In this document: positions 34,656 to 46,861 of the stretch, one piece after another | Layout of the letters: each line of letters starts with the position of its first letter | Numbering within the stretch: position 1 is the first letter of the stretch | Assembly: GCA_046530765.1 (NCBI GenBank) | Contig: JBHEQS010000003.1 | Location: 1 to 64,000, forward strand | Source of the DNA: Arsenophonus sp046530765 | Lineage (GTDB): Bacteria; Pseudomonadota; Gammaproteobacteria; Enterobacterales; Enterobacteriaceae | Direction: 5' to 3' | DNA length: 64,000 bases | Notes under the pieces: generated by a model | Databases searched by the model: none | The model's input: only the letters and a program-made list of their open reading frames with translations | What the model was told of the DNA's origin: nothing | Program-made: the position numbers and the translations under genes

Positions 34656-35874
34656 ACTATTATAAAGTCATAATTAAATCTTTATCACATTAAAACTGAA
34701 ATATATTAGGTATATTAATAATTTATTTATGCTCTTCGTATATAAATATTAATTAAGAATCAACTTAAATAATATCACTTATATCTTTTTATAATTTATT
34801 AAGTATTTTAAATACTTCTAAAATTTTTACTATCTTATCATTATTGGTATAGTCTATAACTAAATAACTTTTTATTGCAATACATATCTTATATTTTGTA
34901 GTAAGCAATAACTTATATAACTATTTTTGTTATTTTATTTTTAGATCTCTCGACAACTCTTGACCAAGATATATTGATCACTAATGATTTTGAGATTATA
35001 TTATTTTTAATATTTCATTCTCTACTAATTAAATACATTAGTATTTATATTGCATGATTTACTAATATCATAAATTAAAAACTATTTATAGTTATAATTA
35101 TGAAATTAACAAAACACTTTTTAGTATATATATTACAAATAATAACTACATAAAAATAAGTAAATTTAGTATTATAATAAAATTGCATTGAGAAAATTAA
35201 TTAAAATTATAATAGTATAATACTTAATCGCATTCGACATAAGAATATATTGTATAAATGATTAAATCATAACTGTTATAAATAAAAAAAATATTCATCA
35301 AAGCTGTATATTTTGTAAAATATTTATATCTAAACTTTATTTAGACTCTTAATATTTTATTATTTTTAATGTAAATAAATTATTATATATCGTAATAATT
35401 CAGCTTATAATTAAATTTATTTACTATATATTTTATATTTGTGCATTAGATATGATCGCAATATTCTATATATAATATCATATAATCAACAACTATCTCT
35501 TGATTAAGTATATATGACGGTGTATTTAACTATTAAATTAATCAAGAAATATATTATATTCCTTATAACATGAAACTTAAAATAGTTTTATTTCTATTAA
35601 CTAAATATTTATTTATTTTTTTTGCTTACAATATAAATTAAACTTATATCTCAAATTTATAAGTATTATATCATTTTATATACTTCTAAGTTTTTATCTA
35701 TTCATTATAATTCTGTTTGTAATGTAACATTTAATGTGTTAGTGAATACTTCACTAACTATTTTTTCTATATAAAAATAATTAAATGCAACATGGCATTA
35801 GAATATTAAATTATTTCTAATTGAAATTAATTATTATTAATTTCAAATTTAATATACTTATTAAAATATTTATA

Positions 35875-35906
35875 TAATGTTCTAATGTTCTAATGTTCTA
35901 ATGTTA
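35875..35906. repeat. Tandem repeat TAATGTTC x4
   Basis: Three exact copies and a fourth with one changed base (TAATGTTA). It runs into a 16-bp palindrome TAATGTTATAACATTA. Confidence 0.8.
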
Positions 35907-35987
35907 TAACATTATAGATAAAATTTACAAAAATATTGTAATATGAATATTTCTTTTCTTCCATCTCCATTCATAGCACAAGCGAAT

Positions 35988-36025
35988 ATATAATATAATT
36001 AAATTATTATTTAATTATATTATAT
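35988..36025. repeat. Inverted repeat, 17-bp arms, 4-nt loop
   Basis: ATATAATATAATTAAAT (35988-36004), loop TATT, exact complement (36009-36025). Confidence 0.7.
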
Positions 36026-36420
36026 TTAATGTTTAAAGATATAGATTATATATAAATTATAAAGAAATAATAATTTTATATTATTATTTTAATTACATTT
36101 TTATCAATTAATTAAGTTAATATTATTTATGATTCATATTTGCTCTGTTATTTAATTAATGATAACTAAATAATTCTGTGACAGCTACAACGTTTATAAC
36201 AAAAACTTTTTATTATCATAATTATGTATCATTTATATTTTTAATTAAGTTGTAACATTTATAAAATTTAGATAAGTAAATACAACATAATATTTATTGC
36301 ATTTACTTTAAATACACTAAAAAATTAAATTTTAATATTATTTAAAAAAATATATTCAACCTTTTTCATACACCTAATTAAATAGAATAGTCACAAAATC
36401 TAATGTGTTATCTTGTTCTA

Positions 36421-36448
36421 TTATGTATTATGTATTATGTATTATGTA
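36421..36448. repeat. Tandem repeat TTATGTA x4
   Basis: Four exact head-to-tail copies of a 7-bp unit. Non-coding. Confidence 0.85.
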
Positions 36449-36889
36449 TTTATCATATTTTAGCCTATTTCGATAATTTTATATAAATAAAATTATTACT
36501 AAACACACAAATGTATTACTAAAACATTTGTAGAAACATTTATAAAATAATCAGTAGTTAGTTAAAAATTATTTAAAAAGAACAATATATTTAATGATAA
36601 AATTTTATTAACAAAAACAGATACGTAAAAAACTGATAATATTTATTCATATTGATTTAAATTATAATTCTATGAATACATAAATGAGAGTATTAACAAC
36701 TTATATTGAATTGACTAATAATAACAATTTGTGTAAAAATTATTAATAAAAATAAATATATATTAATTTATATATATTTTGGTTTAATTTCATTTTTTTT
36801 AAATTATTTTAAATTTCTTCTAGATAACTAAAATTAGTATATTAGCTACTCTTTATCAGCATATAAGTGTCGCATTTATTGTTGTAAAT

Positions 36890-36943
36890 AAATTATATAT
36901 AATATCAAGTTAATAGATGAAAACTTGATATTATATATAATTT
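36890..36943. repeat. Inverted repeat, 22-bp arms, 10-nt loop (first of a pair)
   Basis: Left arm 36890-36911 ends AATATCAAGTT; right arm 36922-36943 begins AACTTGATATT; exact complements. Its last two bases are shared with the next palindrome. Confidence 0.85.
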
Positions 36944-36974
36944 TTATAATTTTATTTAAAATAAAATTATAAAA
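36942..36974. repeat. Palindrome, 16-bp arms, 1-nt centre (second of a pair)
   Basis: TTTTATAATTTTATTT (36942-36957), one central A, exact complement (36959-36974). Directly abuts the 22-bp inverted repeat. Confidence 0.8.
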
Positions 36975-37591
36975 TACCAATAGAAATTCTTATAAACTGT
37001 AATTATACTGCAAATCACAAAGTTTTGTTTATATTGCAAACTTATTGATACAGATTAAATTTATAAGAGAATAGTAATATTTAACTCTTTTATTATGATA
37101 CTAGTATTTTACTAGAAAGTTTTTAGACTTGTTGATAAAAAAGCTTGTTGTACAAGAAATATCTTAAATATTTTCATAATTTTATTATTAATAAGTATTT
37201 TTTCAATAAAATATCAATAGAAAAGTAAAATTAAAAATATGAAATTAAGTGTTTGTTATTTTAGGTTATGCATAAAGAAAAAGAATTTTGAAAAAAAAAG
37301 CACAAAAACTAAATAAACATTAATAGTTATAAATAAAGATTAATAAAATTATCATCTATAATAAGTATGTAACTGAAATAAATAATTTTATTTTTAAAAA
37401 AAAATAAACCATCTTAATCTTAAATTAATACAAATAAAAGTCATTATTTCATTAATAGATATAAACAATAAGATATATTTAAATTATGCCGATAAAATAT
37501 AAGTTTTTAACATTAAATAATACAACCTACTATTATTATTAAGATCTTAATTCTGAATATGTATCCATCTAGATACTAAAAAGTTTTATCT

Positions 37592-37612
37592 AAAATTCAA
37601 AATTCAAAATTC
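37592..37612. repeat. Tandem repeat AAAATTC x3
   Basis: Three exact copies of a 7-bp unit, non-coding. Confidence 0.75.
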
Positions 37613-39546
37613 ATTGATAATAAAACTATTTTGAGTCAAAAACAACTTGATTCCACAAACGATTAATAATAAATTGATACAATCAACTTAATAATAATTA
37701 CATTATCTCTTATTAACTAGTATTTTATAAAAAAAATATAACTAATCATACTTATGCGAACATATATAAAATTAATATAAAATTAAGTAAAACACATTTA
37801 ATTGAAAGTTATTTTATTGGAATATAATAGTATTAATAGAATAATTATTACTGAGTTATTGATTCGATTTAATACACTTTTATATCTTGAAAAATAATAT
37901 TTTATATCGTAAGATTAATAATTAAAATTATTAAAAAATAATAATTCAGAGATACATAATACAAAATGAATTTTATTTTTAATAGAAATCAAACAACAAT
38001 TAGAATTATAAATAAAAGATAATTATAATATTTAAAATAATAAAGATATAATAAAAAAAGAATAATTATATAATTAAATTACATTTTTAAAAAAATAAAT
38101 AACTAGAAAAAATATAAAATTAGAATTACAATAATTAACTGATCTATGTTATATTATTTTTTTATAAAACTACTTTGTATTTAATTAAATGAGTAATATG
38201 TATTGTATTGCCTAGTAATTAATACTAATTTATTATATTAATATAATCTATATAAATATAATCTAGATAAAAAACAGAAACTTCTAATGCGCATTAGTTT
38301 TACATAAATCATAAATTAATTAGTTTGTATAACTTTTAAATATAATCACTATTTTAGTTTAAATTAAAAATAAAACTAATGAGTAAATTTATTCATAAAA
38401 AATTACCAACTAGTTACACAAAAAAGATAATTATTTCCATAATTTAATTTTGATGTTTTTATTAATTCTTATGTAAATGAATATATTAGAGAAATAATAA
38501 ATTTTTTATTCTTTTATATTTTATTATTTTTTATTCATTATAAATATTATTTGTAAAATTAAAATATATAATTATTAATTGTGGCAATTTTTTCTAGAAG
38601 TTAGCTAAATAAAATTCTAGCTTAATAATTAAGTCGATTCATAGAAAAAATCTAAATAATTAACTAATTCAAATAAGATTTTTATTTATATTTACCTGAT
38701 ATAATCTTATTATTTAATTTTTTTTAAAAAAAATTATGCTAGTTTACGTTAATAAACGAATTTAAATTAATTAGATCTAAGTATATTATGGCTTATGCAT
38801 GATGATAATAAAATAATACCTGTTAATATATTTATATTCAGATTTTATAACTTATGCTGTTATCAATAATAATAAGTAAAATATATTTTATTTTTATAAA
38901 AATTGCTGATTTTTTTATTATACATGAATTTTAAATAATTAAAGGACGCATACATTTGTCTATTTATTTTAAACGACATTTAACAGATATTGAATAATAA
39001 GTTCAATTATTTAAACTTTAATTTAGTAGTTATTTTAAGTGAATTTTGTTACTTTAATATTTATATGTTAAAATTATTAATTATAATGAATTTATTATAT
39101 TTTGAACACTTTCAATTTCATATCTAAATAGATAATATTATATTTACTTTTCTTTATATGTACATGTAGTAATAAATAATAAAATTAAAAATTTATTTAT
39201 CTTTTACGAAGTTTTTATAAATAAACTATTTTTATCTAATTAAGTAACTATTTTAAAATTTACTATTTATATAAGTTAACTGATAGATTAGTTATTGATA
39301 TATTTTTATTCATACTTATTCTCTTTTTTATAAAATTTTATGTATACTAATATATAAATATAATTTTATAATGAAACAATTAAAATAAGTAGTTAAAATA
39401 GTTTTTTCTAATAGATTATAAAATAGTTATTTATTGTAAAATATTAGAAAATAATTAGTATTAATTTTATTTTATAGAAAAAATAAAATATTTGATTAAC
39501 TACTTAAAAGTATAATAAATAATTTTATTATGCTAATGTTTAACTT

Positions 39547-39578
39547 ATTTTATATAGAAATTAATTTCTATATAAAAT
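39547..39578. repeat. Perfect 32-bp palindrome with no loop
   Basis: ATTTTATATAGAAATT followed directly by its complement, about 380 bp upstream of topA. Confidence 0.8.
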
Positions 39579-39954
39579 TTTATTTATTTATATATCTAAA
39601 TTATGTATATGTGAATTTTATATAATTTATTAATTTTTATAATTTATTTTTAACTTATTAAGATATTTATGTTTCTATAAGAACAAATGTAAATAAAATA
39701 AGTTGCTATGCATCATTTTATAAAGTAGATTTAGAATTTTATTGTTTATTATGCTGCACTTTAGTTATTATTTTATTATAGCAATATAATTACAGAAACT
39801 TACTATAATATAATTAACAAATATTTTTATATTTATTTATAAATAATATTTAATTAAAAAAGTTGATACATTATTAATTTTCCGCAATACAAAAATTTTT
39901 TCATATCTTACTTTAAATTAGTACGCTTATATAATATTTCAGGCAAAGATAACT

Positions 39955-42573
39955 ATGGGCAAATATCTTGTTATTGTGGAGTCACCGGCAAAAGCTAAGA
40001 CAATCAATAAATACCTTGGCAATAAGTACATTGTTAAAAGCAGCGTAGGTCATATACGTGACCTCTCAAAAAATAGTAGTTATAATTCACAAAAAAAAAT
40101 AAACTCAGGAAAAATTATTAGACAAGTAAAAAAAAATAAACATCAATTGCTTATAGCTAGGATGGGAGTTGACCCGTATAATGGATGGAAAGCTAATTAT
40201 AAAATTTTACCAGGAAAGGAAAAAGTTGTTTCTGAATTAAAATCTTTAGCTTCTGATTCTGATCATATATATCTAGCAACAGATCTAGATCGTGAAGGTG
40301 AAGCAATTGCATGGCATTTACGAGAAGTAATTGGTGGAGATAACTGCAGATTTAGTAGGGTAATTTTTAATGAAATTACTAAAAATTCTATCAAACGATC
40401 TTTTGATAATCCTACTGAATTAAATATTCATCGTGTCAACGCTCAACAAGCTCGTCGTTTTTTAGATCGTGTTGTTGGCTATATGATTTCACCATTATTA
40501 TGGAAAAAAATTGCTAGAGGTCTTTCTGCTGGACGAGTTCAATCAGTAGCAGTATGTTTAATTGTTGATCGAGAACGAGAAATTAAAGAATTTGTTCCAC
40601 AAGAATATTGGAAACTTAATGCTGTGTTAGTTGCTGGTGATGCAGAATTGATTCAAGTGAAAGTAACTCATGAAAATAGCAATCTATTTAAACCAATAAC
40701 AAAAGCACAAATTGATACTGCGGTCGAATTATTAAAAAATGCAGAATATCAGATATCAGATCGAGAAGATAAATCTATAGTTAGCAAACCAAATCCACCA
40801 TTTATCACTTCAACTTTACAACAAGCCGCAAGCACACGTCTTGGTTTTAGCGTTAAAAAAACTATGAGCATGGCGCAACGCCTTTATGAATCTGGTTATA
40901 TTACATATATGCGTACTGATTCAACAAATTTAAGCAAGGATTCGTTAATTATGGTGCGCAATTATATTAATCATAAATTTGGAAAAAAATATTTACCTAA
41001 ACAAGAAAATATCTATATTAATCAAAAAATTTCTCAAGAAGCACATGAAGCTATTCGTCCATCCAATATTAATATTAATGTTGAAAATTTAAAAGATATG
41101 GACATAGAAACTAAAAAATTATATCAGCTAATTTGGAATCAATTTATCGCATCTCAAATGACATGCGCAGAATTTAATTCAATAATATTAACTATAAAAG
41201 CTAGAGAATTTAAGTTAAAAGCCAAATGGAGAAATTTGATGTTTGATGGATGGACAAAAGTTATACCAGTATTTCTGAAAAGTGATGAAAATAAAATATT
41301 GTCAATACTAAAAGTTGGAAACAAACTTGAGTTGAATAAATTGGACTATACCCAACAGTTTACGAAACCTCCTGCACGTTTTAGTGAAGCTTCATTGGTT
41401 AGAGAGCTAGAAAAACGTGGAATTGGTCGACCATCAACTTATCCAGTTATAATTTCAACTATCCAAGATCGAGGTTATGTAAAAATTGAAAATCGACGTT
41501 TTTATGCTGAAAAAATAGGGGAAATAGTCACTGATCGATTATGTGAAAATTTTAGTGAATTGATGAACTACGACTTTACTGCTCGAATGGAAGATAAACT
41601 TGACTTAATAGCAGAAAACCGTATCGAATGGAAAAATGTATTAGATGAATTTTTTTCTAATTTTATCGAGAGAATCGAAAGTGCAAATAAGTCTCAAGAT
41701 GAAGGCGGTATGAGGCCAAATTTAATGGTATTAATATCAATTAAATGTCCTGAGTGCCACAGGCAAATGGGTATTAGAACAGCTTCAACTGGTGTTTTTC
41801 TTGGATGTTCTGGATATAAATTACAACAAAAAGAATATTGCAAAAAAACAATTAATTTAATTCCTGAAAACGAATTATCTAACATTTTGATAGGAGAAGA
41901 TGAGGATTTTGAAACTCATGCTTTACGTTCTAAACGACGATGCGATAAGTGCAGGACTGCTATGGATAGTTATTTTATTGATAATAAATGTAAATTATAT
42001 ATATGTGGAAATAATCCTATATGTGATGGTTATGATATTGAAGAGGGTAAGTTTAGCATTAAAAGACATGACATATCAGTTATTGAATGCGATAAATGTG
42101 GTTCAGAAATGCATCTGAAAATTAGGAGATTTGGAAAATACATGGGATGTATGAATGAAATTTGTAAAAATACTCGAAAGATTTTAAAAAATGGTGAAAT
42201 ATCTCCACCTAGAGAAGATCCAATTCCACTACCTGAATTAGTTTGTAAAAAATCTAACGCTTACTTTGTATTAAGGGATTGTTCAGAAGGAATATTTCTA
42301 GCCGCCAACAATTTTCCAAAATCAAGAGAAACTCGTGCGCCGTTAGTTGAAGAATTAGTATATTTTAAAGATAGACTACCTAATAAATTTAGATATTTAA
42401 TCCTAGCTCCAATTGTAGATCCTAATGGAAATAAAACAATTATTAGATTTAGTCGCAAAACTAAACAACAATATATTTCATCAGAAAAAAATGGTAAAGC
42501 CACTGGCTGGAGTGCATTCTATATAGATGGCAAATGGATAGAAAAGAATAATATTACTAGTTTTAGCAAGTAA
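39955..42573 (+). CDS. topA: DNA topoisomerase I
   Basis: Type IA topoisomerase that relaxes negative supercoils behind RNA polymerase. 872 aa (E. coli 865) and collinear throughout. TOPRIM domain: IVESPAKAKTI near the start and the acidic ATDLDREGEA (109-117). The catalytic Tyr318 is in YITYMRTDS. The central domain includes GRPSTYPVII. The C-terminal region keeps all three Cys4 zinc ribbons: CPEC...CSGY...C, CDKC...CGNNPIC and CDKC...CMNEIC, then the C-terminal ribbon-like domains ending WSAFYIDGKWIEKNN. The ATG at 39955 matches the family start; the Shine-Dalgarno is weak (AGG at long spacing). The full-length C-terminal region shows the gene is under selection. Confidence 0.98.
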   Translation: MGKYLVIVESPAKAKTINKYLGNKYIVKSSVGHIRDLSKNSSYNSQKKINSGKIIRQVKKNKHQLLIARMGVDPYNGWKANYKILPGKEKVVSELKSLASDSDHIYLATDLDREGEAIAWHLREVIGGDNCRFSRVIFNEITKNSIKRSFDNPTELNIHRVNAQQARRFLDRVVGYMISPLLWKKIARGLSAGRVQSVAVCLIVDREREIKEFVPQEYWKLNAVLVAGDAELIQVKVTHENSNLFKPITKAQIDTAVELLKNAEYQISDREDKSIVSKPNPPFITSTLQQAASTRLGFSVKKTMSMAQRLYESGYITYMRTDSTNLSKDSLIMVRNYINHKFGKKYLPKQENIYINQKISQEAHEAIRPSNININVENLKDMDIETKKLYQLIWNQFIASQMTCAEFNSIILTIKAREFKLKAKWRNLMFDGWTKVIPVFLKSDENKILSILKVGNKLELNKLDYTQQFTKPPARFSEASLVRELEKRGIGRPSTYPVIISTIQDRGYVKIENRRFYAEKIGEIVTDRLCENFSELMNYDFTARMEDKLDLIAENRIEWKNVLDEFFSNFIERIESANKSQDEGGMRPNLMVLISIKCPECHRQMGIRTASTGVFLGCSGYKLQQKEYCKKTINLIPENELSNILIGEDEDFETHALRSKRRCDKCRTAMDSYFIDNKCKLYICGNNPICDGYDIEEGKFSIKRHDISVIECDKCGSEMHLKIRRFGKYMGCMNEICKNTRKILKNGEISPPREDPIPLPELVCKKSNAYFVLRDCSEGIFLAANNFPKSRETRAPLVEELVYFKDRLPNKFRYLILAPIVDPNGNKTIIRFSRKTKQQYISSEKNGKATGWSAFYIDGKWIEKNNITSFSK

Positions 42574-43084
42574 ACTTATTTAATTATAGTAAAGAATTAG
42601 TTTTGATTATACAAGAATTAATATTGCAATTAATTTATGTTTGATTTTGTTTTTATTTGATTATTATGTTTTATTAGATTATAGGTATAGTAATAAGTAA
42701 AATTCAAACTAATATCTTTTACATAATTTAAAATATGTAACATTGTTTTATAGAAAATATTAATTTTTACAAATTTATATTGATTTTACAAAATATTAAG
42801 TATGATAATTAATATCAATATTTTTATTAAATAGTTTTATTGATAGCAATTTTAATTCTAGAATTATATGATATCTTTTTCTTTAAAATAGTTAGTTTTT
42901 ACAAGTATAGCTAAATTAACTTTTTAATAATAATCACAAATGTTAAGAAATTATTAGAAATATTATTTTATTTTTTAATAAAACTTAACTTTATTGTTAT
43001 TAATAACTTTTTATTTTTTATCGATAAGATTTCTATAAGTTTTATAAGCTTTTTGGTTAATAATATTTATAAGTTATACATAAT

Positions 43085-43170
43085 TCTTAAGTATCTAATA
43101 AGTTATTTTTTTTGAAAAACTATAATATGCTAGGCTCTCCATAATTCAATAAACTAGTATAATATGCTTG
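43085..43170 (+). pseudogene. cysB: Probable fossil of cysB (cysteine regulon activator)
   Basis: A local less AT-rich patch reads NYNMLGSP*FNKLV (GGC TCT CCA at 43133-43141), resembling CysB LHMHQGSPTQIAEAV; just before it FFEKL resembles FIERY. The patch lies 560 bp after the topA stop, and a full-length cysB at the E. coli spacing would put this motif about 600 bp after it. The rest of the gene is too eroded to follow. Loss of CysB would leave sulfur assimilation unregulated or absent. Alignment by eye only. Confidence 0.35.
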
Positions 43171-44447
43171 TAAAGTAGTAGTAAAAAAAAATGACAATTT
43201 TAATATTCTAATTTTATTTAATTTTAATAACTAATTATTATGATAATTATAATGAGTAATTAATTTTTATAATATATTGTCAACACTATAAATTATAATA
43301 ATTATTAATATTTACTAAGTTAAAAATATTTTTTTTATTTTTCGTAGATTATTATAAATCCTCTAACTTATTTAACACAAAAATATATTATAATAGCAGC
43401 AGTTATTTAAGATATTTACATAGTTTATCTGTTAATATGGATTATAATCTCGATTATGCTATTTTAGATCTATATATAAATTTATGAGTTAAGTTAATGT
43501 TAAAATAATTATTTAGATAACTTAAAAAATTTAACTGTAGTTAAAATCAAATTTGTTTAAATAAACAAATTAATTTTCTTTATTAATGAATAGTTTTAAA
43601 AATTTTAGTATTAACAGTGTAGTATTTTTGTTTCAATAAATTAAATATCATTGTAATTATACAGAATAAAATTATATAAACTATATTATATTCTAGAAAT
43701 TAAAAAACTTAATTTAAATATGTCATTAGTGTTTGAATAATTAATATTCATAAAAACTATGTATAAATAAATGATTTATTTGTTCTTTGGCATAAATTAA
43801 TAGTATGAATTTTAATTCTAGTTATATATATTTAATTTATGTTTCTTCATATTAAAATAAATAATTAAAATTCCTATATAAGTAACATCAAAACAAACTA
43901 TATTTTAATATTATTAGTAAGTATATTCACATCTTGATTTCATAATATTATAAGTTGTTAAAAAATTTATAAAATGTTATGTGATAGCCAATATAGATAA
44001 CTGTTAAAATCAATAAAATATCAATAAATTAAATAACTCAACACAAAATTGTAATTTATAAGTATTATTTATTTGTGTGAACAAATTGGATTATATTTTC
44101 AAACTTCATATTTTATCGACCGAAATTATTTTTATTGTTTATATACGACGATTTTATTAAAATTATGCAAATTAGATTAATAAAATGAATTATTGACTGT
44201 ATGACAATGCATTTTATATTAATTAAAAAATTTTTATTATAAAAAATAAATTCATTTAAAAAGATGGAAATATAATTTTATTATAATCTTTTTAAGATAG
44301 TGATATAGATTATTTTTATTATTTAAACTATATTTAATTTTTGATTTTTATCATATATTTTTTGTATGTAAATAACACAATTGAAGAAATGTTTTAATTG
44401 GTTTATTTATCATTTATTTAATTTTATTATTCATCAATTTAATATTA

Positions 44448-44484
44448 AAATACATATAAATATTATTAATATTTATATGTATTT
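44448..44484. repeat. Palindrome, 18-bp arms, 1-nt centre
   Basis: AAATACATATAAATATTA (44448-44465), central T, exact complement (44467-44484). Lies where the acnA fossil is expected. Confidence 0.75.
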
Positions 44485-45102
44485 ATTTTTTTTAAATAAA
44501 TAATATTTAATAATTATTATGTTAATAGTATTTTCTTAATGTAAAAATATTTTATTAAGTTAATAATAGTCTGTGTTAACTAACATATTTTTGTTGTAAT
44601 TAAGCACTGAAAATATTTTAGTATGTATACAAAAACGAATAGTTGAGTAATATTTTAAATCTGTTAGAATATGTAGTATTAAAATATATTCTCATATCAT
44701 AGTTAATTTATAAATAGTTATAATTATTACAGAAATTTGATTTACTACAAATACAAATTTTTATAATATTTAGTTGTATTATTGCAATTATTTATCTTTA
44801 TTCAATTCATTAATTGTACGATAACAAATTTAATTATTTATATTTCTGTTTTAATTGATAAATTTTCTTATTATAAAACTTTATTGATTGAATAAAATTT
44901 TAAATATAATATTAATTATTTATTAATATCTATCTCAATAGATAAGAAAAAATCATTCAATTGTTTTGGAGTTTAATAATCTGTAATATATATTTATTAT
45001 TTTATAAGCATGTAGTACTTAATTGATTGTACGGTTAACACAAAAAAAATAAAAAACTATTTTAATATCAAGGTATATCTTTAGGTTTTGCTATAATAAG
45101 AA

Positions 45103-45147
45103 CAATATATAATAGCTTATTTTTATAAAATAAGCTATTATATATTG
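45103..45147. repeat. Palindrome, 21-bp arms, 3-nt centre
   Basis: The left arm (45103-45123) begins CAATATATAATAGCTTATT; loop TAT; the right arm (45127-45147) is the exact complement. It lies inside the acnA fossil and cannot be ancestral to that gene. Confidence 0.85.
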
Positions 45148-45324
45148 AACTAATTGATAGAATTAGAATAACAGATTATATTGTTTATTATTGATATTTT
45201 TAATTTAAAATTAACTAGTAATATGAATAATTTTGTATAATCAGCAGATTTAACTTCGACTGTTTTTTTATGTATTATGTATACATGAAGTGTTAGTAGA
45301 AATTATTAAATTTTATTATAATAT

Positions 45325-46655
45325 TTTATCGTATTTATACATTGCACATCGAACTACTATTTACAATACGTCACTCATCTAAATATAATACTACACATGT
45401 TTTTCATTTTATGAAGTCATGTCAATTTATTTGTGAACAAAAAAATTAAGAATATAAAATTACTTAGTTTTAATTTAAGAGAATTATAATAAAATTACTA
45501 TAAATAGTACTTTTATTAAACTATTAACTATATTGACTCAATTTATATAATTCTAGATTAAGAAAAAATATCATCATAATTCGACTAAATTTGAGTTAAA
45601 TTTTAATATGTATTTTAAAATTTAGTTAATATTGAATTAAATAAATCAACAAAAGATTAAACTATATATCTATTATGATGATAAAATTTTTAGATAAAAT
45701 ATATAGTATAGCAGTTATAGATATATAAATAACTTGATAAATTAACCATTATAACCAAAATATTTTAATTGTTCAGAACATTAATATTGATTGAAATTGT
45801 AAAAATAAGACTTATAATACAAACTTTAAATAAAAATATCAGTATATATTACGTCTTGTTAGCTTTTAAATCTATCACATATAAATAGAGAATTTTATTA
45901 CTAATTTAAACTTATTAACTTCTAAAATAAAAGAAACACTAAAACATTATACTGCCGTCCACAGTGCAGTTTATATAAGTAAATTAAAATTTTTAAGATA
46001 CGATTAACACATTAGAAAAATAAATAGTTACAATTTAGTAGCTTTTACTTGTTATATAAATGTTATTGATAATATTCAAACAATATTATATATAAAGTTA
46101 TTAAATATAAAATAATAAGATAAATTAATAAAACATCTGAAATAACAAAAAGAAATAATAAACCAGTATAAATTCTAAATCTAAAACGTCAATAAAAATA
46201 ATGATTAAAATAATAACATATGGATTATATAACATAAATATGAAAGTTAATATACTTATTTATTTAAATTAGATTTAACTTATTTCAGTAATTTACATTT
46301 TAATTACACCTAGTAGTGGTTGTGTAGTATGAATTATATTTATTATAAATAAAATTTTGATACTTTGAAATTTTTTCATAATTAACTAAATTTTATGATA
46401 CTACTATTAAAATATATATTCACTTATTACTTATATCTTCGTTGTATCCAAAAAAATATTTTAATTGCTACGATTTATTATTCGCTACAATGAAATTATT
46501 ATAAAATAGCATTCACTATTTTTATTGTAAACAAAATATAGTTAGTAACTTTTTGTAATTATATAATTTAGGATTAATTCATTTAATCGTTAGTCAAGGA
46601 AAGAGCATTGTTATGTATAAAATATTTCTTTTTTATCCTATAAACTAATTTATCA
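45325..46655 (+). pseudogene. acnA: Fossil of acnA (aconitate hydratase A), readable part
   Basis: Three patches align to AcnA in the right order. At 45341 IAHRTTIYNTS aligns ungapped to IAAITSCTNTS (the first Fe-S cysteine region; that Cys is now Ile). At 45950 YCRPQCSLYK*IKIF keeps Y, S, Y and F at the exact spacing of YGWQEDSTYIRLSPF. At 46594 QGKSIVMYKI aligns to QNDGILHYVI near the C-terminus. The spacing between the last two is about 644 bp, against about 627 expected. Stops interrupt the first two patches. The fossil ends about 200 bp before the convergent ribA stop, as in E. coli. The 5' half (before about 45.3 kb) is too eroded to read. Its loss implies a broken TCA cycle unless acnB survives elsewhere. 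Confidence 0.62.
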
Positions 46656-46707
46656 TTTTACTTTAATTTACATTGTTATTATATAGTCAAAATTACAGTT
46701 TATAAAA

Positions 46708-46744
46708 CAATTAACATTTAATTATTATAATAAAATGTTAATTG
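46708..46744. repeat. Inverted repeat, 12-bp arms, 13-nt loop
   Basis: CAATTAACATTT (46708-46719) and exact complement (46733-46744), 118 bp past the ribA stop, between convergent ribA and the acnA fossil. It may once have been a shared terminator; no T-run of note. Confidence 0.5.
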
Positions 46745-46861
46745 CAACATATATTCTTTGTAAAATTAATATAAAAATATAGTAAATATTTGTTATCTTT
46801 TGTTAGATATTAAATTAATGAATTAATTTTATTAAAAATTATTTTATAAAATTTTATTTGA

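Larger units (their letters stand above)
25071..39954. other. 14.9 kb gene desert between sohB and topA
   Basis: No intact gene, tRNA or recognisable fossil. In E. coli only yciN separates the two genes, so this DNA either came from genes present in the ancestor but not in E. coli, or from a rearrangement. It contains many palindromes (25443-25475, 25817-25852, 26195-26221, 26923-26958, 27609-27647, 28105-28142, 28769-28810, 30867-30902, 34345-34383, 34614-34655, 35988-36025, 36890-36974, 39547-39578) and three short tandem arrays (35875, 36421, 37592). The patch 33241-33310 is less AT-rich than its surroundings. Confidence 0.55.
42574..46861. other. 4.3 kb spacer between topA and ribA, containing cysB and acnA fossils
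   Basis: E. coli has cysB (about 1.0 kb) and acnA (about 2.7 kb) here on the plus strand, and the size of the gap nearly equals both genes plus their spacers. Translated patches of both can be read at about the expected distances (see the separate entries). Palindromes at 44448-44484, 45103-45147 and 46708-46744 lie within or beside the acnA fossil. Confidence 0.6.

Noticed and set aside
41694..42503. Extra open frames overlapping the 3' part of topA on both strands
   Set aside because: TopA homology is continuous through this region; the other frames are by-products.
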